DNA of 64,000 bases, taken from assembly GCF_040529045.1 (NCBI RefSeq), contig NZ_CP131914.1, positions 3,332,501-3,396,500 of the forward strand, read 5' to 3'. The position numbers and the translations under genes are program-made. Position 1 is the stretch's first letter, and each line of letters begins with the position of its first letter. Of this stretch, positions 63,889 through 64,000 are shown piece by piece. Source of the DNA: Xanthomonas indica. GTDB taxonomy: Bacteria > Pseudomonadota > Gammaproteobacteria > Xanthomonadales > Xanthomonadaceae. The notes beneath the pieces were generated by a model, which saw nothing but the letters and a program-made list of their open reading frames with translations, did no database searches and was not told the DNA's origin.

Positions 63889-64000
63889 TCAGCGCGGCTT
63901 GGCGCGGCGGCGCCTGGCGTCCTTGGGATCGATCAGCAGCGGCCTGAGCAGTTCCACCCGATCGCCCTCCTGCAGCAGCCGCGTCGGTGCGGCGACCTCG
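63889..64000 (-). CDS. rnfH: RnfH-family protein, N-terminus outside window
   Basis: Only the last 36 codons are visible: LLQEGDRVELLRPLLIDP then KDARRRRAKPR. The motif GDRVELLRPLLIDPKDARRRR is characteristic of RnfH, a ubiquitin-fold family. Runs leftward, convergent with bamE. Function unknown; the family is often next to ratA and bamE. Confidence 0.85.
   Translation of the reverse strand, partial: EVAAPTRLLQEGDRVELLRPLLIDPKDARRRRAKPR

Overview
This window is chromosomal DNA of a GC-rich gammaproteobacterium, almost certainly a Xanthomonas. The evidence is the split metH, the divergent fur/bamE (omlA) pair next to rnfH, the hrcA-grpE-dnaK-dnaJ order, a YtrA-type GntR gene resembling HpaR1, and the two typical intergenic repeat families: GTAG-type REP palindromes and GGGAATC/GGGATTC heptads. 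Nearly all genes are housekeeping or envelope genes. I see no insertion sequence, prophage, CRISPR array, tRNA or rRNA.

Layout. 1-4 kb: leftward large NAD-glutamate dehydrogenase, cut by the window edge. 4.2-9.3 kb: TetR regulator, RND adaptor lipoprotein and RND pump in one operon. 9.7-10.8 kb: leftward acyl-CoA dehydrogenase. 10.9-15.9 kb: a SahR-like ArsR/methyltransferase regulator followed by metH in two pieces. 16-20.2 kb: sugar-epimerase-like oxidoreductase, an outer-membrane-type protein and an OafA-like acyltransferase. 20.2-24.1 kb: leftward DUF2058 protein, slyX, ugd, FKBP isomerase and a periplasmic glutathione peroxidase. 24.3-28.8 kb: rightward YtrA-type operon (small membrane protein, GntR regulator, ABC ATPase, permease), then a GSGD-repeat exported protein and two related lipoproteins. 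29-32 kb: fumC and a DUF3829 lipoprotein. 32.4-38.3 kb: CNNM/CorC-like transporter, purB, DUF3060 lipoprotein, RoxA-like oxygenase and a GNAT fusion. 38.5-44.9 kb: sucA-sucB-lpdA (2-oxoglutarate dehydrogenase) and a LOG-family gene. 45.3-50 kb: GAF-GGDEF-EAL protein facing an ECF sigma/anti-sigma-like pair. 50.1-52.8 kb: YigZ/IMPACT protein, MsbA-like ABC exporter and a small orphan. 53.1-55.1 kb: pdxY-tyrA. 55.5-60.6 kb: hrcA-grpE-dnaK-dnaJ heat-shock cluster with visible sigma-32 promoters. 60.8-64 kb: recN, fur, bamE and the end of rnfH.

Functional themes. One-carbon/methionine metabolism is grouped behind a probable self-regulated SAH sensor. The TCA cycle is represented by the oxoglutarate dehydrogenase operon and fumC. 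Envelope functions include efflux, lipoproteins, BamE and an ABC system coupled to a transcription factor.

The most notable feature is the heptad repeat family. It occupies many intergenic gaps, almost always as a G-rich array on the left and a C-rich array on the right, which can fold into a hairpin. It has also entered coding sequence in frame: the tail of the ArsR/methyltransferase, the N-terminus of the first MetH half, and two loops of the second MetH half. In the last case it forms a hairpin of about 85 nt inside the coding region.
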